Part shown: one piece after another, positions 7,125-15,450 of the stretch
Position numbering within the stretch: the stretch's first letter is position 1
How the letters are laid out: the number at the start of each line of letters is the position of its first letter
Source: Chitinophaga pinensis
GTDB lineage: Bacteria; Bacteroidota; Bacteroidia; Flavobacteriales; Flavobacteriaceae
Assembly (NCBI GenBank): GCA_943324925.2
Contig: CALPNL020000012.1
Location: 1 to 20,546, forward strand
DNA: 20,546 nt
Direction: 5' to 3'
Notes under the pieces: generated by a model
What the model was told of the DNA's origin: nothing
Databases searched by the model: none
What the model saw: only the letters and a program-made list of their open reading frames with translations
Position numbers and translations under genes: made by a program

Positions 7125-8369
7125 CTAAGAATCCCCATTTTTATATTCTGAAATTTCAAATCCCAAAATCTTCAAATCACTCCAAAAATTAGGATACGAT
7201 TTTGATACTACCTCAACATTCTCAATACTTAGATTCATTTTTATTGCTAAAGGCGCAAACGCCATTGCCATTCTATGATCATTATAGGTTGCAACAATCT
7301 GATTGGAAAGAATTGATTTTGAAGGTTGCAAATGCAAACTATCATTAGTTACTGAAATGGTTGCACCCAATTTTGAAAGCTCTTTTTTCAATGCTTCTAA
7401 GCGGTCGGTTTCTTTGATTTTTAGCGTGTGCAAACCCGTTAATTTACACTCTATACCCAACCCAAAAGCGGTCACAGCAATAGTTTGAGCAATATCGGGA
7501 GCGCTATTTAAATCTAACTTTATATTTTGCTTAATCGGATTTTGATTTTTTACTAAAGTGATTTTCCCTTCATCAAAATGAGTTTCAACCCCCATTTGCT
7601 GATAAATTGTAGCTAATATAGCATCTCCTTGCAAGCTATTTTGTTTAAAACTGGAGAGCTCCATTTGGGTTCCCACTTTTGAAAGCGCGATTATCGAATA
7701 AAAATAGGACGCTGAACTCCAATCGGATTCTACAACTATGGTTTTGGGTGTTGGGTTCTGTACGCTAGGTTTTACAGTAATTAAATTCCCGACAACTGAA
7801 GTCTCTAACCCGATTTCACTAAGCAATTTCATAGTCATATTGATGTAAGAAATGGAAGTAATTTCTCCACTTAACTCCAATTCCAATCCGTTTTGAAGAC
7901 TTGGCGCGATTAATAAAAGCGCAGAAATGTATTGGCTACTCACATTTGCTGGAAGCGAAACCCTACGACTATTGAGTTTTTTACCTGTAATTTTTATTGG
8001 AGGAAAACCTTCGTTTTCAAGATATTCAATAGTCGCACCTAATTGTTTTAAGGCGTCAACCAATATTTTAATTGGGCGTACTTTCATTCTTGAAGAACCT
8101 GATAATGTTACCGATTTGCTTTCTTGTGATGCAAAATAAGCCGTTAAAAAACGCATGGCAGTTCCTGCGTGGTGAACATCTATTATTTGGTTCTTGGAGG
8201 TCAACGCCAAGTTCATGACTTCTGAATCATCAGAATTAGAAGCATTTATTATAGCAATATTTGGATAAAAGGCTTTAAGCAATAACAACCTATTGGTTTC
8301 CGATTTGGAACCAGTGATGTTTATTTTAGTTTTTGATTTTAAATCATTAGCGGTAAGCCTAATATTCAT
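7125..8369 (-). CDS. aroA: 3-phosphoshikimate 1-carboxyvinyltransferase (EPSP synthase)
   Basis: Condenses shikimate-3-phosphate with phosphoenolpyruvate in chorismate synthesis (cytoplasm). Its 414 residues make it a little shorter than the E. coli enzyme (427). Visible active-site blocks are GSKSETNR (20-27, catalytic K22), HAGTAMRF (67-74), D292 in PDIAQTIA, E320 and R323 in KETDRLEA, and NDHRMAMAF (363-371). Where E. coli has N94 and P101 this protein has H67 and F74, a change I believe is usual in Bacteroidetes. The start ATG overlaps the upstream stop codon by one base (TAATG), so translation is probably coupled to the MazG-like gene. It is the last gene of the long operon, whose first gene encodes the opening step of the same pathway. 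Confidence 0.96.
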   Translation of the reverse strand: MNIRLTANDLKSKTKINITGSKSETNRLLLLKAFYPNIAIINASNSDDSEVMNLALTSKNQIIDVHHAGTAMRFLTAYFASQESKSVTLSGSSRMKVRPIKILVDALKQLGATIEYLENEGFPPIKITGKKLNSRRVSLPANVSSQYISALLLIAPSLQNGLELELSGEITSISYINMTMKLLSEIGLETSVVGNLITVKPSVQNPTPKTIVVESDWSSASYFYSIIALSKVGTQMELSSFKQNSLQGDAILATIYQQMGVETHFDEGKITLVKNQNPIKQNIKLDLNSAPDIAQTIAVTAFGLGIECKLTGLHTLKIKETDRLEALKKELSKLGATISVTNDSLHLQPSKSILSNQIVATYNDHRMAMAFAPLAIKMNLSIENVEVVSKSYPNFWSDLKILGFEISEYKNGDS

Positions 8370-8695
8370 TATTTCAATTTTTCATTGTCATGATGACGGT
8401 CTTTATCACGTATCGATTTTAGATCCATTTTTTTATCAAAAGCGGCTTGTAGGTCAATTCCTGTTTGATTTGCGAGACATAGAACTACAAAAACTACATC
8501 GGCTAATTCTTCGCCTAGGTCTTTGTTTTTATCAGTCTCTTTTTCTGATTGTTCTCCATAACGACGAGCTATAATTCGAGCCACTTCGCCTACTTCTTCT
8601 GTAAGTTGAGCCATATTCGTAAGTTCGTTAAAGTACCTAACTCCGTGTTCTTTGATCCAATTGTCAACTTCTAGTTGGGAATTTTTTAGGTTCAT
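8369..8695 (-). CDS. MazG-type nucleotide pyrophosphohydrolase
   Basis: A 108-residue protein of the all-alpha NTP pyrophosphohydrolase superfamily, which removes non-canonical or surplus (d)NTPs by hydrolysis to the monophosphate and pyrophosphate. The magnesium-binding pattern is clear: EEVGE (33-37) in the first helix and EELAD (62-66) in the later one. Length and the charged tail (RDKDRHHDNEKLK) fit single-domain members (MazG-like or dCTPase-like) and not the two-domain MazG itself. Its stop overlaps the aroA start by one base, and it follows the DUF3857 gene by 23 bp. The preferred nucleotide cannot be read from sequence. Confidence 0.9.
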   Translation of the reverse strand: MNLKNSQLEVDNWIKEHGVRYFNELTNMAQLTEEVGEVARIIARRYGEQSEKETDKNKDLGEELADVVFVVLCLANQTGIDLQAAFDKKMDLKSIRDKDRHHDNEKLK

Positions 8696-8718
8696 ATCAC
8701 TTAAATTTTACTAGCAAA

Positions 8719-10734
8719 TTAAATCTTCTTTAAAACAATTTTTTCACTGTGTTTATCAACTATTTCTTTGAAGAAATTTTTCAGAACCTCATAGTATTCA
8801 GGACTAATAATTGCTTCGTTAATGTCTAAAGTATAGACAATTTGAAATTTATTTTCGGTATTAGAAACAAGGTAGGTAAAATTACAAATTCCGTCAATCA
8901 TGGCTACTGATTTTGATTGCGGGATAGTTTCTATAGCATATCCCTCAGGAATTGTAAAACTAATATTGTATTTGTCCTGATTTGGAAAAATAAAATCTAC
9001 TGGGTATTCTCTCTTTTCTTGAGTGAAAATATTTTTAGTTTCTGCCAAAAAGAATAACGGGGAAAAGTACATTTTATCTCCGATTACTTCTATTGCATTA
9101 TTGTGCGTAAATGAATAATTTTCGACTACTGGTTTTGATAAATCCGTTTTATTTAGCACTTCATAATCGCCAATTTCGATTCCCGGATATTTTTTTTCAA
9201 GTTTTTCCAAATAACTTTCTTTATTCATTGAATTGTACCTTTCTCTAAATGAATACGCATTATAATCGAAATAATTTTCCCTCACTTTCCCTGTCATAGT
9301 TCCGTCTTTTTCAATAGTTGCCATCATGTTTATTACGTCCTTAGAATTGCTTTTTGGCATTAAATCAACTTCGACTGATGTTCCGTCTTTTCTTATGACT
9401 CTTCCAATCCAATTCAAAGCATTAAAAGGTAAAATATTAGGCAATGTATTTTTGTGTGTGGCATCCAAAAGAAATATACTATTATTGTATTCAACACCTG
9501 CTATTACGTAATTAAAAGCCGTTCGAGATGGATAAACCGTTATTCCGTTTGAACGAGTACTCAGCAACACTGGATTAGCATCTATTCCAGCATAGCGTAA
9601 CATGGAAACTAGCATTAAATTAATTTCGGCAACATTTCCGGTTTTATCAATATAGGCTCTTCTCACTCCCTCATCGCAATAATAACTATTATTGTTATTC
9701 CAATTCATTCTTGATTTTACGTAGTTGAAAATAGCACCTATTTTATCTTCCGGAGAAACTAATCCGCTTAATATAATATCGATATCCTTTTCAAAATACC
9801 CAGTTTTCTCAACTTCAGGACCAAAGTTTTCAGCTATATATATTTTTCTCACAACACCTTCCCAGTCGGAGGCAAAATTCTCAAAACTGCTTTGCGGCAT
9901 TCTTTTTCCCGAAAGTTCATGAATAACTGAAGAGGTATAATTATCAATATTATTAACAAAAACCTCGTCTTTAATTGCAGGAACATTTTCGGCTACAAAT
10001 TTCGTTTGCGTCTCTATGTAATCTATTCTGTCATAATCAAATTTTGTAGGTTCAGTAGAAGTGCCTGTAGCTCTGGTTTTATCGGTCAGTGTAATACTTC
10101 TATTTTTACTTTCTACCGATGATGTAATAGGAACATACCCTTTGTTTCTGACATTATAAACATAATATTCAGGAATACATGCTAAAAATTCTGAGTAATT
10201 TACTGGTATCTCTTTTTGGAAATACCACTCTGGCAAAGTTGAAAAATAAGGAGAACGAATCACCACTTTATATTCTAGTATCGAACCTACTTTTACATCT
10301 GGAAGTGTGATTTTTTTTCTAAAATAGTTTTTAGAACGGTTTTCAGTAAACTCCCCTTCACTTTTTAATTTCGTTTTTTGAATTTTTCCGTCCACTAAAT
10401 TATAGGTAATCGCTTTAGAAAAAGTAACTGTCTCAGAAGGAGATCCTCCCGTAAAAAAACTGTACGCATGCGAAGCATTACCATACCCTTCTTTTTTATA
10501 GATTTTAATTTTGGTATCAATTTCTGTAACCATCCCAAAACCATTTAACTCTGAATATTCAAAGTAGGTTCTTCCAACTTGAAATAGAACTGCCGCTACT
10601 GCCGATGTGTCTATCGGATGGGCTTTCTCTTTTAATTCTTCTATAGTTACCTTACCCAATTCGTATTTTTTTTGGGAAAAAACAACGGTATTCAATAATA
10701 AAAATACAATGATTAAGGCTATTTTATTTTTCAT
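8719..10734 (-). CDS. Secreted DUF3857/transglutaminase-like protein lacking catalytic Cys and His
   Basis: With the ATG at 10734 it has 671 residues and a signal peptide (MKNKIALIIVFLLLNTVVFS, then QKK), so it is periplasmic or surface-exposed. Residues about 60-240 form the DUF3857 beta-rich domain and about 320-430 the transglutaminase-like core. The C-terminal part, including the end KIVLKKI, resembles that of the upstream paralogue. In the core, the position of the nucleophile (GDC in active members) reads G366-N367-V368. The catalytic His position (FNHV) reads FNYV with Y409. Only the acid D424 (LLDAT) remains. It is therefore probably a non-catalytic, binding member. A start at 10779 would overlap the upstream gene by 35 bp and place a polar stretch before the signal peptide, so it is rejected. 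The gap to the paralogue is 10 bp. Function is unknown. Confidence 0.85.
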   Translation of the reverse strand: MKNKIALIIVFLLLNTVVFSQKKYELGKVTIEELKEKAHPIDTSAVAAVLFQVGRTYFEYSELNGFGMVTEIDTKIKIYKKEGYGNASHAYSFFTGGSPSETVTFSKAITYNLVDGKIQKTKLKSEGEFTENRSKNYFRKKITLPDVKVGSILEYKVVIRSPYFSTLPEWYFQKEIPVNYSEFLACIPEYYVYNVRNKGYVPITSSVESKNRSITLTDKTRATGTSTEPTKFDYDRIDYIETQTKFVAENVPAIKDEVFVNNIDNYTSSVIHELSGKRMPQSSFENFASDWEGVVRKIYIAENFGPEVEKTGYFEKDIDIILSGLVSPEDKIGAIFNYVKSRMNWNNNNSYYCDEGVRRAYIDKTGNVAEINLMLVSMLRYAGIDANPVLLSTRSNGITVYPSRTAFNYVIAGVEYNNSIFLLDATHKNTLPNILPFNALNWIGRVIRKDGTSVEVDLMPKSNSKDVINMMATIEKDGTMTGKVRENYFDYNAYSFRERYNSMNKESYLEKLEKKYPGIEIGDYEVLNKTDLSKPVVENYSFTHNNAIEVIGDKMYFSPLFFLAETKNIFTQEKREYPVDFIFPNQDKYNISFTIPEGYAIETIPQSKSVAMIDGICNFTYLVSNTENKFQIVYTLDINEAIISPEYYEVLKNFFKEIVDKHSEKIVLKKI

Positions 10735-10744
10735 TTTCTTTAAT

Positions 10745-12652
10745 TTAAATTTTGGTAACGAGAATTTTAGAATTATCATTCTTTTTTACTTTTTCTATAA
10801 ATAAACGAAATTCTTCAAAATCCTCTTTTGGATAAATCCCTTTTTTCAAAAGTAGTTTTCGTTTATAGACTAAATTTAGTCCGTCTTTTTTTATTATCTC
10901 CGTTTTGTATATTCCGAATTTATTGCTTAATTCGATATTATCTGGCATTGCTTCAATTGTAAAACCTGCAGGTAGAGTGAGCGCTATTTCATCATTATCT
11001 ATGAAGCCTCTTTCGATTTCAAATGGGTGGCGTCGGTTTCTGCTTTTTTTAAGATTTCCAGAATACTGGTTAAAAGCATTTACTGCAAATAAAATTTTAT
11101 TACCCGTGACAGCACCATAATTTACGGCACGGACTTGGACTTTTTCAGTAAACGAAATTTTGTCTTTATCGTTAAAAAATGTAGCGCTTTTTATAAATAA
11201 ATTATTGATATTACTCCAATAACTTTTATAGCTACCCTCTTTCTCAGTGGGTGAAAGTTTCTCTATTTGGTATTTTTTTTGATATTGAGTGCCTTCAGAA
11301 ACAATTGAAATTCCACCTTCAAAATCTCCGTTTTCAGAAATGGAGTAATTCCCTTTACTGAATTGCGAATTGGTATTATCATCATAGTTTTTTGTTCGAA
11401 CAATTTCTCCTCCTTCCGGTTTTATTACAACCACATTTCTATCGTCGGTGAAATTAGCTTGGAATCCAAAAGGGTTGTCTTGACTAGTACATTCTAAAAA
11501 AACATACTCCTTTTGGTTAGGAATTGCCAAAATAACATGATTTCCTTGAACGGAAAAAAAATCCGATTCGATATCAATTTTATCGGTATCACCGTATAAT
11601 TCTGTGTAATAGGCTGGAACATCAACTGCGTTTAAAAGAGCCCTGGTATAATTCGACAATGCTTTACAATCGCCATAACTCAATCGATCAACATCACTTG
11701 CTAACATTGGTTTAAAACCCCCAATTCCAACTTGTACGCTTATGTATCTTGATTTATTTTGTAGGTACTCGTAAACCAATTTAGCTTTCTTTATTGGATC
11801 TTTCTCGGCACCCACTAACGATTTAACTTTAATAATGGTTTCATCAGATAAATCGCAAGTTCCATTTAAAATTTTTTCAGAAAACCACTGACCATATTCT
11901 TTCCAATTTTTAGCGGTACCATCAACTCCTTCTAAATTAAAGGACTCTAAACTCATCATTACGCTTGGATAAATTTTGATGAAATCAGGGCTTAAATCTT
12001 CTGGCTTTTGAGCAATTACTCCTTCAACAGCGTAGGATAATTGAGTTGAAGAATCAATAGTTCTTTTAACATTAAAGTTATCCAGATTAAACTCTTTCTT
12101 TTTAAAACCTAAATCATTAGGAAACGTAACTTTTAAAGTGCTTTTTTCAATACTTACATAATAATCTGTGATTGGCACCCATTTCGGTATTAAAGCCGTA
12201 TTTGATGTTTGAATTTCACAGGTAAAATTGACTGTAAATGGGTAATTAATAGGGGTATAATCTAGGTAAACAACTCGACTATCAGAAAAAAGAGTACCTC
12301 CACTTACAGCACTTTCATCAATAAAATCTTTTTTTCTAATTTTCTTGATTTCATTTCCAAAAGCATCATAAATAACCGCTTCAATAGCATTTAACGATCT
12401 AGATTTATCGTAACCCGAAACGGCACCTACTGCTCCCAAACCATTTTTATTAAAAACAGTTACAATTCTATTGGTTGTAATGGTCATGTTTCTCTGTGAA
12501 GAAATTGAAACTTCTTGATGATATAAACGAACTACAGCATTTGAATTAGTTAATAAACTATCAGCTATTTGGGTTACAGGATATTTAATTTTTTGGGCAA
12601 CTGCTGCAAACGTTAAAAATATAAAAAGCAGAATTGTGAGGTTTTGTTTCAA
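10745..12652 (-). CDS. Secreted DUF3857/transglutaminase-like protein with intact Cys-His
   Basis: A 635-residue protein with a signal peptide at residues 1-19 (LLFIFLTFAAVA, then QKI). The DUF3857 domain spans about residues 45-220. The transglutaminase-like core is at about 270-400, followed by a beta-rich C-terminal domain ending in ILVTKI. The core keeps the nucleophile C329 in SYGDCKALSNYTRALL and H372 in GNHVILAIP. The third residue is E387 (FLECTS) in place of the usual Asp. It may be a cysteine peptidase or transglutaminase acting on envelope proteins or peptidoglycan-linked peptides, but the substrate is unknown. It lies 54 bp after dtd, with a possible internal -7 element in that gap, and 10 bp before its degenerate paralogue. 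Confidence 0.87.
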   Translation of the reverse strand: MKQNLTILLFIFLTFAAVAQKIKYPVTQIADSLLTNSNAVVRLYHQEVSISSQRNMTITTNRIVTVFNKNGLGAVGAVSGYDKSRSLNAIEAVIYDAFGNEIKKIRKKDFIDESAVSGGTLFSDSRVVYLDYTPINYPFTVNFTCEIQTSNTALIPKWVPITDYYVSIEKSTLKVTFPNDLGFKKKEFNLDNFNVKRTIDSSTQLSYAVEGVIAQKPEDLSPDFIKIYPSVMMSLESFNLEGVDGTAKNWKEYGQWFSEKILNGTCDLSDETIIKVKSLVGAEKDPIKKAKLVYEYLQNKSRYISVQVGIGGFKPMLASDVDRLSYGDCKALSNYTRALLNAVDVPAYYTELYGDTDKIDIESDFFSVQGNHVILAIPNQKEYVFLECTSQDNPFGFQANFTDDRNVVVIKPEGGEIVRTKNYDDNTNSQFSKGNYSISENGDFEGGISIVSEGTQYQKKYQIEKLSPTEKEGSYKSYWSNINNLFIKSATFFNDKDKISFTEKVQVRAVNYGAVTGNKILFAVNAFNQYSGNLKKSRNRRHPFEIERGFIDNDEIALTLPAGFTIEAMPDNIELSNKFGIYKTEIIKKDGLNLVYKRKLLLKKGIYPKEDFEEFRLFIEKVKKNDNSKILVTKI

Positions 12653-12680
12653 AATTTGGAAAAAATAATTATATAATATC

Positions 12681-12688
12681 CAAATATA
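12681..12688 (-). promoter_or_regulatory. Possible internal -7 element before the DUF3857 pair
   Basis: TATATTTG on the minus strand matches TAnnTTTG exactly, and the next start codon begins 28 bp after it. No TTG lies 17-23 bp upstream, so only half of a promoter is present. It could give the DUF3857 pair, mazG-like and aroA genes a secondary transcript. Confidence 0.35.
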
Positions 12689-12706
12689 AACAAATTATGA
12701 TTAAAA

Positions 12707-13159
12707 TTATGATTTGTTTTTACTGTCTATAATTATGGTTACGGGGCCATCGTTTACCAATGTCACTTTCATATTGGCACCGAATTTTCCTGTTTGAATT
12801 TTCTTTCCAAGCTCCAATTCCATCTGTTTCACAAATTTTTCATACATTGGAATAGCCATATCGGGTTTTGAAGCTTTGATATAGGAAGGTCGGTTTCCCT
12901 TTTTAGTGCTGGCATGCAGGGTAAATTGACTTACAATAATAATATTCCCTTGTATCTCTTTAACAGATAAATTCATTACTCCATTATCATCCCCAAAAAT
13001 TCGAAGGTTAATTATTTTTTGGCTAAGCCAATTGATATCCTCTTGGGAATCATCGTCTTCAATTCCAACCAATACCAATAAACCACTTTGAATATTAGCT
13101 GCAATTTCGGTTTCAATAGTTACCGATGCTGAAGAGACTCTTTGGATTACTACTTTCAA
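12707..13159 (-). CDS. dtd: D-aminoacyl-tRNA deacylase
   Basis: Removes D-amino acids, and glycine mischarged on tRNA-Ala, from tRNA by ester hydrolysis. The 150-residue length and whole sequence fit the DTD1 family. The start MKVVIQRVSSASV is typical, SQFTL sits at 77-81, and the cross-subunit Gly-cis-Pro motif is NDGPVT (136-141, G138-P139). It begins 5 bp after the rsgA stop, so it is in the same operon. Confidence 0.97.
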   Translation of the reverse strand: MKVVIQRVSSASVTIETEIAANIQSGLLVLVGIEDDDSQEDINWLSQKIINLRIFGDDNGVMNLSVKEIQGNIIIVSQFTLHASTKKGNRPSYIKASKPDMAIPMYEKFVKQMELELGKKIQTGKFGANMKVTLVNDGPVTIIIDSKNKS

Positions 13160-13164
13160 ATTGA

Positions 13165-14145
13165 TTACTTATTTCTTGTTTCATCACTTGCCTTTCTATC
13201 CTCATCATAAATATCTGTTCTATAATGCTCCTCGTCACCTTCCAAAATTTTAAGGTAACTTTTATAACGAGACCAAGAAATTTTATCGTCCTCGAGGGCT
13301 TTTTTAATGGCACAATGGGGTTCGTCTTTATGCAAACAATTGTTGAATTTACATTGGTCTTTCAACTTGAAGAACTCTGGGAAATAACCACTAATTTCTT
13401 CTTTTTCCATGTCTACAATCCCAAATCCTTTAATTCCTGGGGTGTCAATAATTCTAGCGTCGAAACTTAAATCATACATTTCAGCAAAGGTTGTGGTGTG
13501 TTGTCCCTGCATACTTTGTTCAGAAATTACCTTTGTTTTTAATTGTAAATTAGGCTCCAAAGCATTTACCAACGTCGATTTTCCAACACCAGAATGTCCT
13601 GAAAACATGCTCACTTTTCCAATCATCATCTCCTTTAATGCGGTAATCCCTTTCATTTCTGTGGACGAAACACGCAAACATTGGTATCCAATTTCTTGAT
13701 AAATATGTTGCATGTATAATTGTTCGTCTAGCGTCGCTTCATCAAATGTATCAATCTTGTTAAAAACCAATACTGTTTCTATCCCGTAAGCCTCAGCAGT
13801 AACTAAAAAGCGATCGATAAAATTGGTGGTTGTAGGCGGATTATTTATAGTAATTAATAGAAAAACACGATCAATATTAGAGGCAATAATGTGCATTTGA
13901 TGCGACAGATTCACTGATTTTCGAACGATATAATTCTTTCTTTCGTGAATAGTATGAATCGTACCAGTAACCGAGTCGGAAGTTTCTTCGAGTTCATAAT
14001 CTACCCAATCACCTACCGCAATTGGATTGGTACTTTTAATGCCTTTTATTCGGAATTTTCCCTTCATGCGACATTCAATAAAATCCCCTTGTTCCGATTT
14101 TACAGTGTACCAACTTCCAGTAGATTTATATACAAGTCCTGTCAT
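13165..14145 (-). CDS. rsgA: Ribosome small subunit-dependent GTPase A
   Basis: A circularly permuted GTPase acting in late 30S maturation. Its 326 residues run in order: an N-terminal OB fold (about 1-75), the permuted GTPase with the G4 motif NKID (129-132) ahead of G1 GHSGVGKST (183-191) and G3 DTPG (234-237), then a zinc-binding C-terminus with C265, C270, H272 and C278. The ATG at 14145 lies 15 bp after the DAHP synthase stop, and its stop is 5 bp before dtd, which supports co-transcription. Confidence 0.97.
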   Translation of the reverse strand: MTGLVYKSTGSWYTVKSEQGDFIECRMKGKFRIKGIKSTNPIAVGDWVDYELEETSDSVTGTIHTIHERKNYIVRKSVNLSHQMHIIASNIDRVFLLITINNPPTTTNFIDRFLVTAEAYGIETVLVFNKIDTFDEATLDEQLYMQHIYQEIGYQCLRVSSTEMKGITALKEMMIGKVSMFSGHSGVGKSTLVNALEPNLQLKTKVISEQSMQGQHTTTFAEMYDLSFDARIIDTPGIKGFGIVDMEKEEISGYFPEFFKLKDQCKFNNCLHKDEPHCAIKKALEDDKISWSRYKSYLKILEGDEEHYRTDIYDEDRKASDETRNK

Positions 14146-14160
14146 GAGGCAAAGATAGAG

Positions 14161-15261
14161 TTAATTCGAAGAATGATTTATGATTTTTTCCTGATGACTA
14201 ATACTTTCTTGATGAATTGCCTTAAATAATTTTACAATAAATTCCTCACTTAATCCCTTTTCTTCTCCGTCAGCTATCATTTTTTCAAGAATTTCTGCCC
14301 ATCGTTTATTTTGTAAAACCGATACATTTTTGGCTTTTTTAATTGCGCCTATCTCTTCTGCAACCTTCATTCTGTTTCCTAATAATTCCAGAATTTTTGA
14401 ATCGGTGATATCGATTTTAGCTCTCAACTTTTCCATGTCAATATTAAAATCTTCTTCTTCAATCGATGCTTTTCGAATGACTAAATCTTTAATAATTTGT
14501 TTTAAAGTTTGAGGGGTAACTTGTTGCTCGGCATCACTCCAAGCATTTTCTGGATCGTTATGGGTTTCAATCATCAATCCGTCATAATTCAAATCTAAAG
14601 CTTGTTGGGAAACTTCTTTTATCATTGCTCTTTTTCCCGTAATGTGTGAGGGATCACAAATTAGCGGTAAATCAGGAAATTTACTTTGCAAATCGATAGC
14701 AATTTGCCACTCGGGAATGTTTCTATATTTTGTTTTTTCATAGGTTGAAAAACCCCTATGAATGACTCCTAATTTCTTAATTCCAGCATTATATAAACGC
14801 TCCACGCCTCCTATCCATAAAGCCAAATCCGGATTTACAGGGTTTTTAACCAATACTATTTTATCTGTATTTTGTAAAGCATCGGCAATTTCTTGAACCG
14901 CAAAGGTATTCACCGTGGTTCTGGCTCCAATCCAAAGCACATCAATATCATGTTCTAATGCTAATTTTACGTGAGCTGCATTGGCAACTTCAATTGCCAT
15001 TAGTAAACCGGTTTCTGCTTTTGCTTTTTGCAACCATTTTAAACCTATTTCGCCCACGCCTTCAAATCCGCCTGGTCGAGTTCTAGGCTTCCAAATTCCT
15101 GCTCGGAAAATTGAAACATCAGAGTTTTTTAATTCATGAGCAATTTTTAATACCTGCTCTTCTGTTTCTGCGCTACATGGACCCGCAATCACTAATGGAT
15201 GTGATAGGTTAAAATCTTCTAACCACTTTCTCATTTCTTTATTGTTCACCATGTTTTTCAT
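14161..15261 (-). CDS. Bifunctional 3-deoxy-7-phosphoheptulonate synthase / chorismate mutase (type II)
   Basis: Catalyses the first step of the shikimate pathway and the chorismate-to-prephenate branch step. Residues about 20-260 are a type I-beta (KDOPS-like) DAHP synthase, with GPCSAE (27-32, metal ligand C29), AGIWKPRTRPGGFEG (54-68), DPSH (203-206) and the metal-site E232. Residues about 272-360 are an AroQ-type chorismate mutase, with R280, R297 and K308 aligning with E. coli R11, R28 and K39. In related fusions the mutase domain mediates feedback inhibition. ATG codons at 15261, 15252 and 15234 are all possible; the first is taken by default and the last (MRKWLEDF) would also leave both domains whole. 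It opens the operon, 15 bp before rsgA. Confidence 0.94.
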   Translation of the reverse strand: MKNMVNNKEMRKWLEDFNLSHPLVIAGPCSAETEEQVLKIAHELKNSDVSIFRAGIWKPRTRPGGFEGVGEIGLKWLQKAKAETGLLMAIEVANAAHVKLALEHDIDVLWIGARTTVNTFAVQEIADALQNTDKIVLVKNPVNPDLALWIGGVERLYNAGIKKLGVIHRGFSTYEKTKYRNIPEWQIAIDLQSKFPDLPLICDPSHITGKRAMIKEVSQQALDLNYDGLMIETHNDPENAWSDAEQQVTPQTLKQIIKDLVIRKASIEEEDFNIDMEKLRAKIDITDSKILELLGNRMKVAEEIGAIKKAKNVSVLQNKRWAEILEKMIADGEEKGLSEEFIVKLFKAIHQESISHQEKIINHSSN

Positions 15262-15290
15262 ACTTGTGATTGCGCTTTTTTAATATTGAG

Positions 15291-15298
15291 CAAAATTA
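15291..15298 (-). promoter_or_regulatory. Possible -7 element of the DAHP synthase operon
   Basis: TAATTTTG on the minus strand matches TAnnTTTG, and the ATG at 15261 follows 29 bp later. No TTG occurs at the expected -33 distance, so the element is incomplete. It is the best candidate in the divergent 189-bp gap. Confidence 0.4.
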
Positions 15299-15366
15299 TT
15301 ACAATTATCTTGAATACCCTTTTTGTTTGCTTATTATTTATAACAATTTTAGACTTTGTTCGTTTG

Positions 15367-15382
15367 TAAATTAATTAATTTA
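15367..15382. promoter_or_regulatory. 16-bp perfect AT palindrome between divergent promoters
   Basis: TAAATTAATTAATTTA is its own reverse complement. It sits roughly midway between the DAHP synthase and gldA start codons, enclosed by GACTTT (15352-15357) and AAAGTC (15382-15387), which are also inverted. It could be a shared operator, though AT-only palindromes arise easily here. Confidence 0.25.
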
Positions 15383-15427
15383 AAGTCGGCTTTTAGGATT
15401 GATTATGGTAAACCTAATTTTTCTGCT

Positions 15428-15435
15428 TACTTTTG
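15428..15435 (+). promoter_or_regulatory. gldA promoter -7 element
   Basis: TACTTTTG matches TAnnTTTG exactly. The nearest upstream TTG is 26 bp away, slightly beyond the usual 17-23 bp. The ATG at 15451 is 15 bp downstream, implying a very short untranslated leader. Confidence 0.5.
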
Positions 15436-15450
15436 TTCAAAATAATTTAT

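Noticed and set aside
10735..10779. Extended N-terminus for the second DUF3857 protein
   Set aside because: It would overlap the upstream gene and place 15 charged and mixed residues before a clear signal peptide.
15433..15450. TTG start adding six residues to GldA
   Set aside because: The TTG forms part of the TACTTTTG promoter element, so it would not be in the transcript. The ATG at 15451 gives the usual MSIEV start.
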